A stretch of DNA of 27,346 nucleotides from Boseongicola sp. SB0662_bin_57 (GCA_009839535.1 VXPN01000086.1:1-27346); one strand, 5' to 3'; positions 1-6,781 are shown, counted from the stretch's first letter. Translations and numbers: made by a program. Notes: generated by a model not told the origin, from the letters alone.

Positions 1-479
1 GCGTGCTTCGCTTCAATTTCCGGGGCGTCGGGCGCAGCCAGGGCGAATATGACGAAGGCATCGGCGAGTTGTCCGATGCGGCTTCGGCCCTCGACTACCT
101 GCAGTCCATGAACCAGAACGCGAAGCACTGCTGGGTTGCCGGGTTCTCGTTTGGCGCCTGGATCGGAATGCAGCTCTTGATGCGGCGCCCGGAAATCACG
201 GGCTTCATCAGCGTGTCGCCGCCGGCCAACAGATATGACTTCTCTTTCCTTGCGCCCTGCCCTTCGTCCGGCTTGATCATCAGCGGCGCCGCAGACCGCG
301 TGGCACCTCCGGAAGACACGCACGAGCTGGTTGAGAGGCTTCACGAGCAGAAGGGAATCACGATCACGCATTCCGAGGTCAAGGGCGCGGGACATTTCTT
401 CGAAGAGCCGCACATGGACGACATGATCGGCCAGGTCATCGCGTATGTTGAACGCCGCCTGACCGAAACAACACGTTAG
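1..479 (+). CDS. Alpha/beta hydrolase, 3' part only
   Basis: The reading frame is already open at the left edge, so the true start lies outside the window; about 158 residues are visible. The opening residues RFNFRGVGRSQG match the oxyanion-side loop of small alpha/beta hydrolases of the COG2945 type. A nucleophile elbow GFSFGAW follows (Ser at about residue 49). Then come an acid-bearing strand, SGAADRVAPPED, and a late His in KGAGHFF (about residue 131). The Ser-Asp-His order is complete, so the visible part looks functional. Substrate is unknown; family members are usually annotated only as hydrolases. The gene has no neighbour on its right for more than a kilobase except remnants, and no terminator hairpin is obvious after its TAG stop. 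Confidence 0.85.
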   Translation, partial: VLRFNFRGVGRSQGEYDEGIGELSDAASALDYLQSMNQNAKHCWVAGFSFGAWIGMQLLMRRPEITGFISVSPPANRYDFSFLAPCPSSGLIISGAADRVAPPEDTHELVERLHEQKGITITHSEVKGAGHFFEEPHMDDMIGQVIAYVERRLTETTR

Positions 480-688
480 CTGCCAGGTCAGCGCGCAGCC
501 GGTGGTGTTCGGACCTGCATGCGGGACCGCCCATCAGGCCGCCTCCGCATCGTTTCCATGGATTTGCAGTTTCTCGCTGACGTCAGCATTGCAGGCTTGG
601 GAGATCGGCGAAAAGAGGTTCCGGGAGTCAAATCCAGTTCATGATGTTGTGCTCAACATGCCGCCTATCTCGTTCGCGAGATAGGCGG
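480..688. other. Non-coding stretch before the integrase remnant
   Basis: No reading frame here resembles a known protein. Short open frames exist on both strands but have no convincing ribosome binding site and no recognisable motif. The only clear structure is the perfect hairpin at its right end, described separately. Confidence 0.5.
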
Positions 689-690
689 CA
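659..690. repeat. Perfect 14-bp hairpin with TTCG loop
   Basis: The left arm TGCCGCCTATCTCG (659-672) is the exact reverse complement of 677-690, separated by the loop TTCG (673-676). No T-tract follows, so it is a poor intrinsic terminator. Its right arm ends exactly where recognisable integrase sequence begins (RH of the box-II region), so it may be a mobile-element end or a decay scar rather than a transcription signal. The hairpin is seen directly; its role is unknown. Confidence 0.8.
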
Positions 691-928
691 CGCTTGTGCC
701 TTGACGATTCTCGAGGCCACCGGCGACAGCCGCAGGGTCTCGCTGTGGCTGGGGCACCAGTCGCTCCAGACCACGGAAATGTACCGGCGCACGGATCCCG
801 CCGAGAAACCGGGCGCCATCTCGGAGTGGCGCTCGCCGGGTCTCGGCAAGGGACGGTTCGCGGGCGTGAAGGACGGGCTGATGGCGACGCTCGCGAGCAT
901 CCGAGTCCGGATCTCTACGGGAACCTGA
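689..928 (+). pseudogene. Tyrosine recombinase (integrase) C-terminal remnant
   Basis: About 80 residues match the catalytic C-terminus of XerC/D-type integrases. They begin with RHACALTILEATGD (box II; usual form RHTxAxxLLxxGxD). They continue with WLGHQSLQTTEMY, which carries the conserved His and the nucleophilic Tyr, then a basic tail ending at a TGA. The N-terminal DNA-binding part and the first catalytic Arg are missing: sequence upstream of the hairpin at 659-690 does not continue the protein. It is therefore a truncated remnant and cannot be active. Family members of this length of tail occur in integrases of transposable or integrative elements, but which element this came from cannot be told. 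Confidence 0.7.
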
Positions 929-976
929 TCAGGGGAAACGGCCCGTCATGACAAACAGTTGGGACTCCAGGCTCCC

Positions 977-1117
977 ATGGCCATCTGGTTCCCGTCAAAG
1001 CTCTGGGAAGGGGTCAGGTTCCTGTCCCATGCCGTCATCGCCATTCGGGCCATGCAGGACCGGGACGGAAGCAAATCGAAAGGAGAAGAAGAGACGGACT
1101 CAAGCGCGTCAGATTGA
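977..1117 (+). pseudogene. Short 46-residue remnant, related to 9022-9136
   Basis: An ATG-started frame of 46 codons contains the segment GVRFLSHAVIAIRAMQDRD followed by an acidic, Ser-rich tail. It has no ribosome binding site. Its interest is that the minus strand at 9022-9136 encodes a clearly related segment (GIRFLDRALIAIQAMQER followed by an acidic tail); about half the aligned residues are identical. The two are most simply explained as debris of one repeated, probably mobile, sequence, here lying just after an integrase remnant. Function not recognised. Confidence 0.35.
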
Positions 1118-1163
1118 CAGGCCCCGGGCCGGTCACCATCCAGGTGGCAAGCCTGCCGGCTCC

Positions 1164-1546
1164 GGCATCTTGATCCGTTACGAAATCATCTTTTCCACGG
1201 GCATCACGGATCCGGCTCGTCCGCCCCGGTGGCTCCTCGACATCACCAACGACGCATGGTTCGGCGCATCGAGCGGTCCCTTCCAGCACTTCCAGGCGGC
1301 CCGGTTGCGCGCGGTGGAACAGGAACTTCCCGTCGTCCGCGTGGCCAGCACGGGCATCAGCGGCATCATCGGTCCCCTCGGCCGGGTGGTGGCGAGCATG
1401 CCGCCGGCCACAACGGCATCCTCGATGTCGTCCTGCCTACCCCCCCTCGAACACCCACACCATGATCCCGCTACGGCAACTGGACACCGCTGGTCATCCT
1501 GCTGCCCGGCCTGGCCTTCATCGCCGCCGCCCTGATCAGGCGTTGA
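1164..1546 (+). pseudogene. lnt: Apolipoprotein N-acyltransferase 3' fragment, broken
   Basis: The last ~130 residues of Lnt, the inner-membrane enzyme that N-acylates lipoproteins, are recognisable. RYEIIF (Cys-Tyr-Glu region of the nitrilase fold, with the active-site Cys position reading Arg here) is followed by LLDITNDAWFG, the very typical Lnt motif, then QHFQAARLRAVE and a final hydrophobic helix (WTPLVILLPGLAFIAAALI). The frame shifts near 1400 (from MPP into GHNGILDVVLPTP) and a TGA at 1463-1465 interrupts it again before the normal stop at 1544-1546. The 5' two thirds are absent. Lnt is normally essential in Gram-negative bacteria, so an intact copy must exist elsewhere. A second copy of the extreme 3' end lies at 2385-2434, beyond vapBC. 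Confidence 0.8.
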
Positions 1547-1552
1547 CGACCG
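1519..1552 (+). repeat. lnt-tail direct repeat, copy A
   Basis: Thirty of 34 positions match 2407-2440 in the same orientation. The repeat includes the shared cores CGCCGCCGCCCTGAT and GCGTTGACGACCG, the latter spanning the lnt stop codon. The two copies bracket the vapBC pair. Confidence 0.75.
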
Positions 1553-1709
1553 ATCCGGCCGCGCAGCAGGGGAAGAGCGGCCACCGCCGCCTGACCGGCA
1601 GCGGGAGTCGGGCGTCATCCAAGCCGGAGCGCGCGACAGACGTTCATGACACAGTGATGAGAGCAGGCTTCCCGATGATCTGGCATTCATCGCGTCAGGC
1701 AGCATTGTT

Positions 1710-1738
1710 TTGACCATGGACTCAGACCATGATACAAT
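1710..1738 (+). promoter_or_regulatory. Promoter and candidate operator of the toxin-antitoxin pair
   Basis: A TTGACC -35 box (1710-1715) and a TACAAT -10 box (1733-1738) are separated by the ideal 17 bp. Inside the spacer, CATGG (1715-1719) and CCATG (1727-1731) form an inverted repeat, a plausible operator for the antitoxin itself. The -10 box ends only 6 bp before the GTG start at 1745, so transcription would begin at or next to the start codon, giving a leaderless message. Confidence 0.65.
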
Positions 1739-1744
1739 TGGCCC

Positions 1745-1981
1745 GTGGAAGAGATCCAGATTTCGAAGTTCAAGGCGACCTGTCTGGCCGTTCTCGACAG
1801 GGTGGGAAGAATGCGCAAGCCCGTTCTGATCACCCGCTTCGGCAAGCCGGTCGCCCAGATTCTGCCGCCGCCGCCGTCGCCAGCCGGGGAATGGCTCGGC
1901 GCGATGCAGGACGATGGCGAGATCCGCGACGATCTCATCGCACCTGCGGCGGACCTCGCGGAATGGAATGTCCTCAGGTAG
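1745..1981 (+). CDS. Antitoxin of the Phd/YefM (VapB-type) family
   Basis: This 78-residue protein has the Phd/YefM layout. The N-terminal ISKFKATCLAVLDRV is the helix that normally dimerises and contacts DNA. Next comes the typical strand RKPVLITRFGKPVAQILP. A Pro-rich linker and an acidic C-terminal tail follow (about residues 45-78), the tail being the part that usually wraps the toxin. The role is to neutralise the PIN toxin encoded next and to repress the shared promoter. GTG at 1745 is chosen because the protein begins with the usual short lead-in to ISxFK, and because a strong promoter sits immediately upstream with no room for a leader or ribosome binding site. The toxin ATG follows the TAG stop with no gap, so translation is almost certainly coupled. 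Both partners look intact although the surrounding sequence is decayed. Confidence 0.85.
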   Translation: MEEIQISKFKATCLAVLDRVGRMRKPVLITRFGKPVAQILPPPPSPAGEWLGAMQDDGEIRDDLIAPAADLAEWNVLR

Positions 1982-2377
1982 ATGGGGCTGCTGCTCGATA
2001 CGCACATCTGGTTGTGGAGTCTTCTTGACCCGGACCGGCTCGGCGATTCCGCAAGACATGCCTTGCAATCCGGCGAGACCGAGCTCTTTCTCTCCCCTGT
2101 CAGCGTGTGGGAATCTCTGCTCCTTGCCGAGCGCGGCCGGGTCGTGCTCAACCCCGATCCCCATCGCTGGCTTCGCAAGGCGATGTCGATCTCCCCTGTC
2201 ACCGAGGTCCCGCTCACCATCGATGTGGCGATTGCCAGCCGTGCCGCGGACCTCGAGCACCAGGATCCTGCAGATCGCTTCATCGCCGCCACTGCCAAGG
2301 TGCACGGCCTGACACTGGTGACGGCAGACACTCGGTTGCTTCGGTGCAGTGACATCGACCTGCTGCCAGGTCATTGA
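1982..2377 (+). CDS. PIN-domain ribonuclease toxin, VapC-type
   Basis: A complete 131-residue PIN domain. All four acidic metal-binding positions are present: D6 in LLLDTHIWLW, E44 in SVWESLLL, D98 in QDPADRFIAATA and D116 in LVTADTRLL. PIN toxins of this group cut RNA, commonly tRNA or rRNA, when the antitoxin is lost; the actual target here is unknown. The gene starts directly at the antitoxin stop codon (TAG then ATG). Its TGA lies inside a perfect 16-bp palindrome (2373-2388). Length and motif spacing are normal, so the pair is probably active. Confidence 0.9.
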   Translation: MGLLLDTHIWLWSLLDPDRLGDSARHALQSGETELFLSPVSVWESLLLAERGRVVLNPDPHRWLRKAMSISPVTEVPLTIDVAIASRAADLEHQDPADRFIAATAKVHGLTLVTADTRLLRCSDIDLLPGH

Positions 2378-2388
2378 CGCGCGTCAAT
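2373..2388. repeat. Perfect 16-bp palindrome over the toxin stop codon
   Basis: ATTGACGCGCGTCAAT is its own reverse complement and contains the vapC TGA (2375-2377). No T-tract follows, so it is not a standard terminator. It marks the join between the toxin gene and the second lnt tail and could be an operator or a recombination site. The role is unknown. Confidence 0.7.
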
Positions 2389-2440
2389 CGGCGTGGCCCT
2401 GGTCTTCACCGCCGCCGCCCTGATGCTGCGTTGACGACCG
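2385..2440 (+). pseudogene. Second lnt 3'-tail fragment (direct repeat copy B)
   Basis: Translating to the TGA at 2432-2434 gives a hydrophobic end (VALVFTAAALMLR) that mirrors the Lnt C-terminus at 1513-1546. The nucleotide match (2407-2440 against 1519-1552) includes sequence just past the stop codon. Only the tail is present. It indicates a duplication or recombination event that left vapBC between two lnt ends. Confidence 0.6.
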
Positions 2441-2738
2441 GGCCGTCCGCATTCTGCCAACGCACGGCAGGATGGTGCACGCCGCGACGCTGATGGCTGC
2501 GCGAGAACGGTACGCGAACAAGCGCAAACCGTCGTCACCTTGCCGGGATTCGAGCCGACCCGGGCCGGTCTCGATGCCGCCAGGACCCACGGACGGGTTG
2601 GCGACAGGCAGGCCGCACTCGATGACAGCGCCATCGCCGTGTTCCTCTCGGCGCGGGCGGAATGGCGATCGATCGTCGGTCGGCAGCACGGCGGACCGGG
2701 ACCAATGCTCCATCGATCAATTCAACGGTGCTGGGGCA
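2441..2738. other. Intergenic stretch, nothing recognised
   Basis: Open frames exist on both strands, but none has a recognisable motif, start signal or plausible domain. The stretch separates the decayed toxin-antitoxin region from the 3' end of the SoxYZ-like gene. Confidence 0.4.
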
Positions 2739-3560
2739 CTAGGAAACGACGTCTACATGCCCGGGAACTGCATAGACATCGCCATTCGTGTCCACCCATT
2801 CAAAGGCAAGATCCGCGCTTTCGGAGAGACGCAGGCTGAAGGCAATGTAGGGGTTCGCGGCAACAGCGGGCTCCAGCTTGGCGCCGAAAACCTCCGCCCC
2901 TTCGACAAGGCATCTGAATCGTTCGGCGATTCGGACAGGGACGAGAAGGCCTGTCTTGTCATGGCGCAATCCAGTTTCCATCGGATGATTGATGATGGTG
3001 CGCACCGTGAAGATCTCATCTCTCGCCACCTTGTCCGGCAGCGCCACTCGCATGTTCGGCGCCCAGCCCGGCGGGAACTGGTCGTTTGCGACGACATCCT
3101 CGCAGGCCCCGTAGGTGACGTTGACGTGCCGGACGGCCTTGAACGTTTCGCCGTCGGACATCTCCGCAATGGCCACCACGTCCTGAAATGAGTCAAGCCG
3201 CACGCGGGTGCTCATACGCGCCTCGCCACAGGCTGGCGTAAAGTAGAGGGCAAAAACCCGGGGACGCGGATTGCGAGGCGCGTAGACGCGAACGACTTGC
3301 GGGTAGTCGTCCGGAGTCATCTGGCAGGGGACGTATGTGTCCATCGGCACGGAGGCACCGGAGTCGGAGAATTCCGGCATTGTGATTTCGATCTTGCCCG
3401 ACCTCAGTTTCGCTGCGCCGAAATCCTTTTCTATCGCGGCAAGCATCTCCGTCTCGTCCGCCTGCAACGGCAACGCCCAGGTCGCCACGCCAGCCGCCAG
3501 CAGAACGCGGCGTGACAAGGTGATGGGCAATGCAGCTGGCGGCCGTTTGCGGTCTGACAT
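2739..3560 (-). CDS. SoxY-SoxZ fusion sulfur carrier
   Basis: A 273-residue exported protein in which a SoxY-like and a SoxZ-like domain are joined. The start at 3560 (MSDRKR) has a GGAGG 9 bases upstream. The N-terminus carries a twin arginine (SRRVLLAAG, residues 16-24) and a hydrophobic stretch, so Tat export is likely. Residues ~35-155 resemble SoxY and end in VTYGACED, with Cys153 where SoxY has its terminal GGCGG swinging arm. Residues ~165-273 resemble SoxZ (NHPMETGLR, then NPYIAFSLRL). Fusions of this shape are known as quinoprotein-dehydrogenase-associated SoxYZ-like carriers. In true Sox systems SoxAX conjugates thiosulfate to this Cys. The gene is divergent from fccA, sharing a 389-bp control region. 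The internal arm with acidic residues after the Cys is unusual, so substrate and partners may differ from classical SoxYZ. Confidence 0.85.
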   Translation of the reverse strand: MSDRKRPPAALPITLSRRVLLAAGVATWALPLQADETEMLAAIEKDFGAAKLRSGKIEITMPEFSDSGASVPMDTYVPCQMTPDDYPQVVRVYAPRNPRPRVFALYFTPACGEARMSTRVRLDSFQDVVAIAEMSDGETFKAVRHVNVTYGACEDVVANDQFPPGWAPNMRVALPDKVARDEIFTVRTIINHPMETGLRHDKTGLLVPVRIAERFRCLVEGAEVFGAKLEPAVAANPYIAFSLRLSESADLAFEWVDTNGDVYAVPGHVDVVS

Positions 3561-3949
3561 GTCCATGGCCCTCCATGCCCGTGTCACCAACGGTTGCACG
3601 CCCAGCCTAGCACTTTCGTGCACTCAAAACAAACTTCTGAACAGCTGATCGCGCGCATTTGGGCGAACGCCGGGACCGCAAGCGTCTGCTGGACCCGGGA
3701 AACCAGAACATGTAGCATGGAAGGACACGGCAGGCGGGCGTCGCGTTGGGGCATGCGATCAGGCTTTGGGCCGTGCAGAAGTGCGCGCCAAGAGCTTGGG
3801 AATCGCACATTGCCATGCACATGCACTCGGTTGGCCTCGCCTGCCAAGCAATGCAGCTTTTCCTATGTTTCAGATAGGCTACACAAATGAAATTCCCTGC
3901 CATCCTCGGCGCATGCTGTGGAGGGCCCTGACTTGCCTGAGGAGGGACC
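3561..3949. other. Divergent control region between soxYZ-like and fccA
   Basis: This 389-bp stretch separates two divergent sulfur genes and should hold both promoters. I see no strong sigma-70 box pair. The clearest elements are a LysR-type box at 3862-3878 and the ribosome binding site AGGAGG (3940-3945) of fccA. Open frames in it lack protein-like features. Confidence 0.5.
3862..3878. promoter_or_regulatory. Candidate LysR-type (T-N11-A) binding site
   Basis: CCTAT (3862-3866) and ATAGG (3874-3878) form a perfect inverted repeat with a 7-base centre, and T3864 and A3876 fit the T-N11-A consensus of LysR regulators. It lies 71 bp before fccA in the divergent sulfur-gene region. A LysR regulator is encoded at 19047-20033, so a link is possible but not shown. 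Confidence 0.4.
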
Positions 3950-4282
3950 ATGAATTGTCCTGATCCGGATCGTGTCCACCGAGGAGTCTTCGCGATCCTC
4001 GCAGCAGTTCTTTCAGGTGCGGGGACTGCCTGGGCGACAGACGGGCCGCTTTCGGTAACGGTCGGTGCCTGCACAACGTGCCACGGCCCTCACGGCATGA
4101 GCCAAGGGACGATGCCCACCATCGCCGGCATGGACAGCGAGGCCTTCGCCGAAGCCCTGCTAGCCTTCAGGGACGGCTCGCGCGAATCCACAGTCATGGG
4201 CCGCCTCGTCGGACCCTTGTCCGACGAAGACATCGCCGAGATCGCGGCCTATTTCGCCGCACTGCCGGGAGCCGACCAATGA
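3950..4282 (+). CDS. fccA: Monoheme cytochrome c, FccA-like subunit of flavocytochrome c
   Basis: A 110-residue periplasmic class I cytochrome c. A signal peptide (hydrophobic core about residues 12-28, ending AWA) precedes the mature protein. The single heme site is CTTCH (41-45) followed by GPHG, and Met84 in STVMGRL is the likely sixth ligand. Small monoheme cytochromes directly upstream of an FccB flavoprotein are the electron-accepting subunit of flavocytochrome c sulfide dehydrogenase. The ATG at 3950 has a strong AGGAGG at 3940-3945. The stop overlaps the fccB start (ATGA at 4279-4282), indicating coupled translation and a fixed stoichiometry. It heads the fccAB-soxXA-cytochrome operon. 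Confidence 0.85.
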   Translation: MNCPDPDRVHRGVFAILAAVLSGAGTAWATDGPLSVTVGACTTCHGPHGMSQGTMPTIAGMDSEAFAEALLAFRDGSRESTVMGRLVGPLSDEDIAEIAAYFAALPGADQ

Positions 4283-5565
4283 CCCGAACCGTGCTGACCC
4301 GCCGGCAGGCGCTTGGCCTTGCCGGCGCGGCGCTGACCGCGCCGATCCTTGCAACACCTGCACGGGCACGGGCCGATGCGCATGTCGTCGTGATCGGCGG
4401 AGGATTCGGCGGGACGGCGGCGGCACGGGCCATGCGGCGGATCATGCCGGAGGTTGCAGTTACCCTGGTCACCGATGCGCCGGACTTCGCCACCTGTCCG
4501 TTTTCCAACCTCGTGATCGGTAGTCTGTGGGACATGTCCGAGATCCGGTTTTCCTACGATGCCCTGCACAACGATGGCGTCAAGGTCCGGGTCGATCAGG
4601 CGGTCGCCCTTGATCCAGCCAGCCGCACCGTAACGCTGCATTCCGGCGACAGGCTGTCCTACGACCGGGCCATCGTGTCGCCCGGGATCGACTTCCGCTA
4701 CGACGCGCTGCCCGGGGTCGGGGCCGAGGTCGCGGACAGGCTGCCTCATGCCTGGAAGGCCGGTGCGCAAACGATCCTGCTGCGTGACCAGATCCGGTCG
4801 ATGCCTCAGGGCGGGACCGTCATCATCGCCCCGCCCGACAACCCGTTCCGTTGCCCCCCGGGACCGTACGAGCGGGCAAGCCTGATCGCAAGCTACCTGA
4901 GCCGGCACAATCCGGCCGCCAAGATCATCATCGTCGACGGCAAGGACAAGTTTTCCAAGCAAGGCCTGTTCATGGAAGGCTGGCAGGCGCTCTATCCGGG
5001 AATGATCGAGTTCGTTCCGTTCTCCGATCACGGCGGCCTGAAGGCCATCGACGCCGACGCGCGGCGCATTGAGACCTATTTTGGCGATTTCAAGGGTGAC
5101 GTGATCAACCTGATCCCGCCGCAGCAGGCGGCCGCGATCGTGCTGGATGCCGGCCTGGGCGGCAGCGGCTTGTGGTGCGAGATCGACGGACTGACGTTCG
5201 AGGCACGAGAGGCCGCACATGTCCACGTCATCGGGGACGCAGCAATCGTCGGCGACATGCCCAAGAGCGGGTTCGCGGCCGCAACTCAGGGCAAGGCATG
5301 TGCCCACGCGGTCGCAGCACTCTTGGAGGGGCGCGAACCTCAGCGCGGAATCCTGATGAACACCTGCTACAGCCTCGTCGGCCCAGAGTACGGAATCTCG
5401 GTCGCCGGCGTATACCGAAGCGCGCCGGACACCAACAGGCTGGCCAGCCTGCCCGGCTCCGGCGGCACCAGCGCGGCGGGCGATCTGCCGGAGCTGCGCC
5501 GCGACGAAGCGGACTACGCGCGTGGCTGGTACGCGAACCTGACGCAGGAACTGTTCGGAGCGTGA
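4279..5565 (+). CDS. fccB: FccB-like sulfide dehydrogenase flavoprotein
   Basis: This 428-residue Tat-exported FAD protein oxidises sulfide (or a related reduced sulfur group) and passes electrons to the FccA heme. The start is ATG 4279, overlapping the fccA stop; the open frame extends upstream but lacks any sensible start there. Residues 1-31 are a Tat signal (LTRRQALGLAG). A Rossmann FAD motif follows (VVVIGGGFGG, 36-45). Cys73 in ATCPFSNLVIG corresponds to the Cys that binds FAD covalently in flavocytochrome c. Cys192 (RCPPGPYER) and Cys363 (NTCYSLVGPEY) fit the redox-active disulfide pair. All key residues are present and the length is normal. Its TGA overlaps the next start (GTGA, 5562-5565). 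A close alternative is a sulfide:quinone reductase relative, but the Tat signal and the paired FccA favour flavocytochrome c. Confidence 0.9.
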   Translation: MTRTVLTRRQALGLAGAALTAPILATPARARADAHVVVIGGGFGGTAAARAMRRIMPEVAVTLVTDAPDFATCPFSNLVIGSLWDMSEIRFSYDALHNDGVKVRVDQAVALDPASRTVTLHSGDRLSYDRAIVSPGIDFRYDALPGVGAEVADRLPHAWKAGAQTILLRDQIRSMPQGGTVIIAPPDNPFRCPPGPYERASLIASYLSRHNPAAKIIIVDGKDKFSKQGLFMEGWQALYPGMIEFVPFSDHGGLKAIDADARRIETYFGDFKGDVINLIPPQQAAAIVLDAGLGGSGLWCEIDGLTFEAREAAHVHVIGDAAIVGDMPKSGFAAATQGKACAHAVAALLEGREPQRGILMNTCYSLVGPEYGISVAGVYRSAPDTNRLASLPGSGGTSAAGDLPELRRDEADYARGWYANLTQELFGA

Positions 5566-5987
5566 GGCAGGTGCCTGCTTTGGCCCTGGGCTTCTGGCTG
5601 CAGGGTTTTGGGGCTGCCAACGCAGACGGGCTGGGCCCGCTGACCGGTCAGCCGGGCGATCCGGCGCGCGGCGAAGCGCTTCTGCTCGACATGCGGCGGG
5701 TCAGTTGCCTGATCTGCCATCAAGTCTCCTCCCTCGACGAAAGGGACCAGGGCCAGATTGGCCCGGCTCTTGACGGCGTTGCGTCCCGGCTTGACAACAT
5801 GGAGCTGCGGCAACGAGTCGTCGACGCCCGTGTCTTCAACCCCGACACGATCATGCCGCCCTACTACTCGGTGAGAGGATTGGTCGATGTCGCGGACCGC
5901 TATCGCGGACAGACCATCTACGATGCGCAGGAGGTCGAAGACATCGTCGCCTACCTGCTCACCCTGACGGAAGAGTCGAACCGGTGA
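5562..5987 (+). CDS. soxX: SoxX, monoheme cytochrome c of the SoxAX complex
   Basis: A 141-residue secreted cytochrome c. The GTG start at 5562 overlaps the fccB stop (GTGA); a second GTG nine bases on is possible. The signal peptide spans about residues 1-22. The heme site is CLICH (49-53), preceded by GEALLLDMRRVS as in SoxX, then QIGPALDGVASR and the Met ligand in TIMPPYYSV (Met98), both characteristic of SoxX. SoxX pairs with SoxA to join a thiosulfate sulfane to the carrier Cys of SoxYZ while reducing hemes. soxA follows with another 4-base overlap, as expected for obligate partners. Confidence 0.9.
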   Translation: MRQVPALALGFWLQGFGAANADGLGPLTGQPGDPARGEALLLDMRRVSCLICHQVSSLDERDQGQIGPALDGVASRLDNMELRQRVVDARVFNPDTIMPPYYSVRGLVDVADRYRGQTIYDAQEVEDIVAYLLTLTEESNR

Positions 5988-6742
5988 GGCGGCGTTGCCT
6001 GTCGGCGCTGCTGGCTCTTGCCTTCTGCCTGCCCGTTGCGGCCGAGGAGCCGCGGTCCGGCTACAGCTACATGGAGTCGGCAACGCAGGCGATGCAGGAC
6101 GACGATTTCCTCAACCCAGGGTTCTTTCTGGTCGACGAGGGACTTCGGCTGTGGCGCCAGCCAATGGGAACGGCTGGCCAGTCCTGCGCCGACTGCCACG
6201 GCCCGGTCGACCGGGAGATGAAGGGCGTCGCCGCACGATATCCTGTGCTGGACGCGGGAACGGGCAAGCTGGTCAATCTGGAGCGGAAGATCCAGTTGGA
6301 AACCGCCCGCATGGGCGCGGCGTCACTGGCCTACGAAAGCCCCGAAATCCTGTCACTGACAACCTTGATTTCATACCAGTCGCGGGGCATGCCCATGCAG
6401 CCCGAGATCACGCCGCAGTTGCAGCCGTTCCTCGACCGTGGCAGGCAAATCTACGAACAGCGGCGGGGGCAGTTGAACCTGTCGTGCCCACAATGCCACG
6501 TCGATCACGCCGGCAACAAGCTTCGGGGCGACGTGATCAGCCAGGGACAGGTCAATGCCTTTCCCGTCTATCGCCTGCTTTGGGGAGAGCCAGGAACGCG
6601 TCACCGAATGTTCGAGTGGTGCATGCAATCGATACGCGCGCGGCCATTTGAACGTGGATCGGACGAATTCATCGAACTGGAACTCTATCTGGTTCAGCGC
6701 GGCGCCGGCCTGGTGATCGAAGCGCCCGGCGTGCGGCGCTGA
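5984..6742 (+). CDS. soxA: SoxA, diheme cytochrome c of the SoxAX complex
   Basis: A 252-residue exported protein starting at GTG 5984 (overlapping the soxX stop). The signal peptide ends near residue 20 (PVAAE). It has two heme-binding motifs, CADCH (68-72) and CPQCH (168-172), so it belongs to the diheme SoxA type. Cys213 in MFEWCMQSIRA matches the conserved Cys that carries the persulfide and ligates the active-site heme. SoxAX catalyses the oxidative coupling of thiosulfate to SoxYZ; the likely acceptor here is the fused SoxYZ-like protein encoded divergently. Neither soxB nor soxCD lies in the window. Thirty-nine bases separate it from the triheme cytochrome gene, so one transcript is likely. 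Confidence 0.92.
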   Translation: MRRRCLSALLALAFCLPVAAEEPRSGYSYMESATQAMQDDDFLNPGFFLVDEGLRLWRQPMGTAGQSCADCHGPVDREMKGVAARYPVLDAGTGKLVNLERKIQLETARMGAASLAYESPEILSLTTLISYQSRGMPMQPEITPQLQPFLDRGRQIYEQRRGQLNLSCPQCHVDHAGNKLRGDVISQGQVNAFPVYRLLWGEPGTRHRMFEWCMQSIRARPFERGSDEFIELELYLVQRGAGLVIEAPGVRR

Positions 6743-6781
6743 GCGGCAACGGGAAATGGCCCGAGGGAGAGACCGGATCAT

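Noticed and set aside
1178..2374. A long minus-strand frame across the lnt remnant and vapBC
   Set aside because: The plus strand carries clear Lnt and PIN motifs, and the minus frame has none.
2541..2575. A GGGATTCGAGCC sequence resembling a tRNA T-loop
   Set aside because: The flanking bases do not form a T stem, and no acceptor or anticodon arm could be found.
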